A stretch of DNA of 64,000 nucleotides, from the NCBI GenBank assembly GCA_017992175.1, contig JAGOPD010000001.1, forward strand, positions 62,001-126,000, in the 5' to 3' direction. This stretch comes from Candidatus Saccharicenans sp. GTDB lineage: Bacteria; Acidobacteriota; Aminicenantia; Aminicenantales; Saccharicenantaceae. Shown one piece after another: positions 63,886-64,000 of this stretch. The notes beneath the pieces were generated by a model. It made no database searches, was not told the DNA's origin, and saw nothing but the letters and a program-made list of their open reading frames with translations. Both the position numbers and the translations under genes were made by a program. Each line of letters starts with the position of its first letter. The first letter of the stretch is position 1.

Positions 63886-64000
63886 GTTTCTAAACAGGGG
63901 AGGCAATCTATATTTCCTGATTGTTTCTCTTTTCTCTGGATAGTTTTTATCTTAATCTGCCTCCTTTACAGATCAGCTCTAAATTTATATAATTAGACTG

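Overview
The window looks like a chromosomal segment of an anaerobic, Gram-negative-type (diderm) bacterium. The outer-membrane evidence is a LolA-like carrier, a TolC–adaptor–RND efflux operon and several secreted or lipoprotein TPR proteins. The anaerobic evidence is a membrane-bound group 4 [NiFe] hydrogenase operon. Purine-rich Shine-Dalgarno sites, frequent TTG/GTG starts and the mix of TPR proteins, a eukaryote-like citrate synthase and a baeRF protein would fit an uncultured lineage such as Aminicenantes or a relative. That placement is inference from gene content, not a measured phylogeny. No prophage, insertion sequence or CRISPR array was seen.

Layout, 1-24,980. A tRNA-Val(UAC) on the minus strand is followed by a very large AMP-ligase/GNAT fusion. 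Next come a ribosome and housekeeping block (rplU-rpmA-obg-nadD-rsfS-rlmH, a DksA/TraR-type zinc protein, comF) and an Hsp20 gene with its own consensus promoter and terminator. A minus-strand block (rsmI, nadE and a separate nitrilase-type amidase) may form a split glutamine-dependent NAD synthetase. Then follow a PATAN/DnaJ/TPR fusion, ligA, a secreted TPR protein, murB, a minus-strand block (DUF2520 Rossmann protein, YacP nuclease, HIT protein, murA), a mitochondrial-type citrate synthase and lemA-htpX.

Layout, 25,100-40,400. After tRNA-Asp(GUC) comes the most notable locus. It holds a CheY-like regulator, an unrecognised 170-residue protein, then an FdhA-like molybdopterin protein that appears to lack the molybdenum-ligating Cys/Sec. 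HydB/AsrA- and HydG/AsrB-like electron-transfer subunits, a maturation protease and a complete group 4 hydrogenase follow (HyfB-, HycE-, HycD-, HycF- and HycG-like). The locus ends in a second response regulator, a Cache-HAMP histidine kinase and a receiver-kinase hybrid. The parts suggest an ion-translocating complex coupling NAD(P)H, or an unknown substrate, to H2, under local two-component control. tmRNA lies just downstream behind a consensus promoter.

Layout, 40,400-64,000. A cell-wall amidase, a GerMN protein, der, a TPR lipoprotein and a rhomboid protease precede the classic rplM-rpsI-rpsB-tsf-pyrH-frr translation operon. After lolA, TPR, AMMECR1, MBL and Xer recombinase genes comes a TetR-controlled efflux operon (TetR, TolC, adaptor, RND pump) whose promoter overlaps two perfect 10-bp palindromes. 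The window ends with a secreted LamG/FnIII/metallophosphoesterase-like protein with damaged metal-site motifs and a baeRF-family protein with a zinc-ribbon motif.
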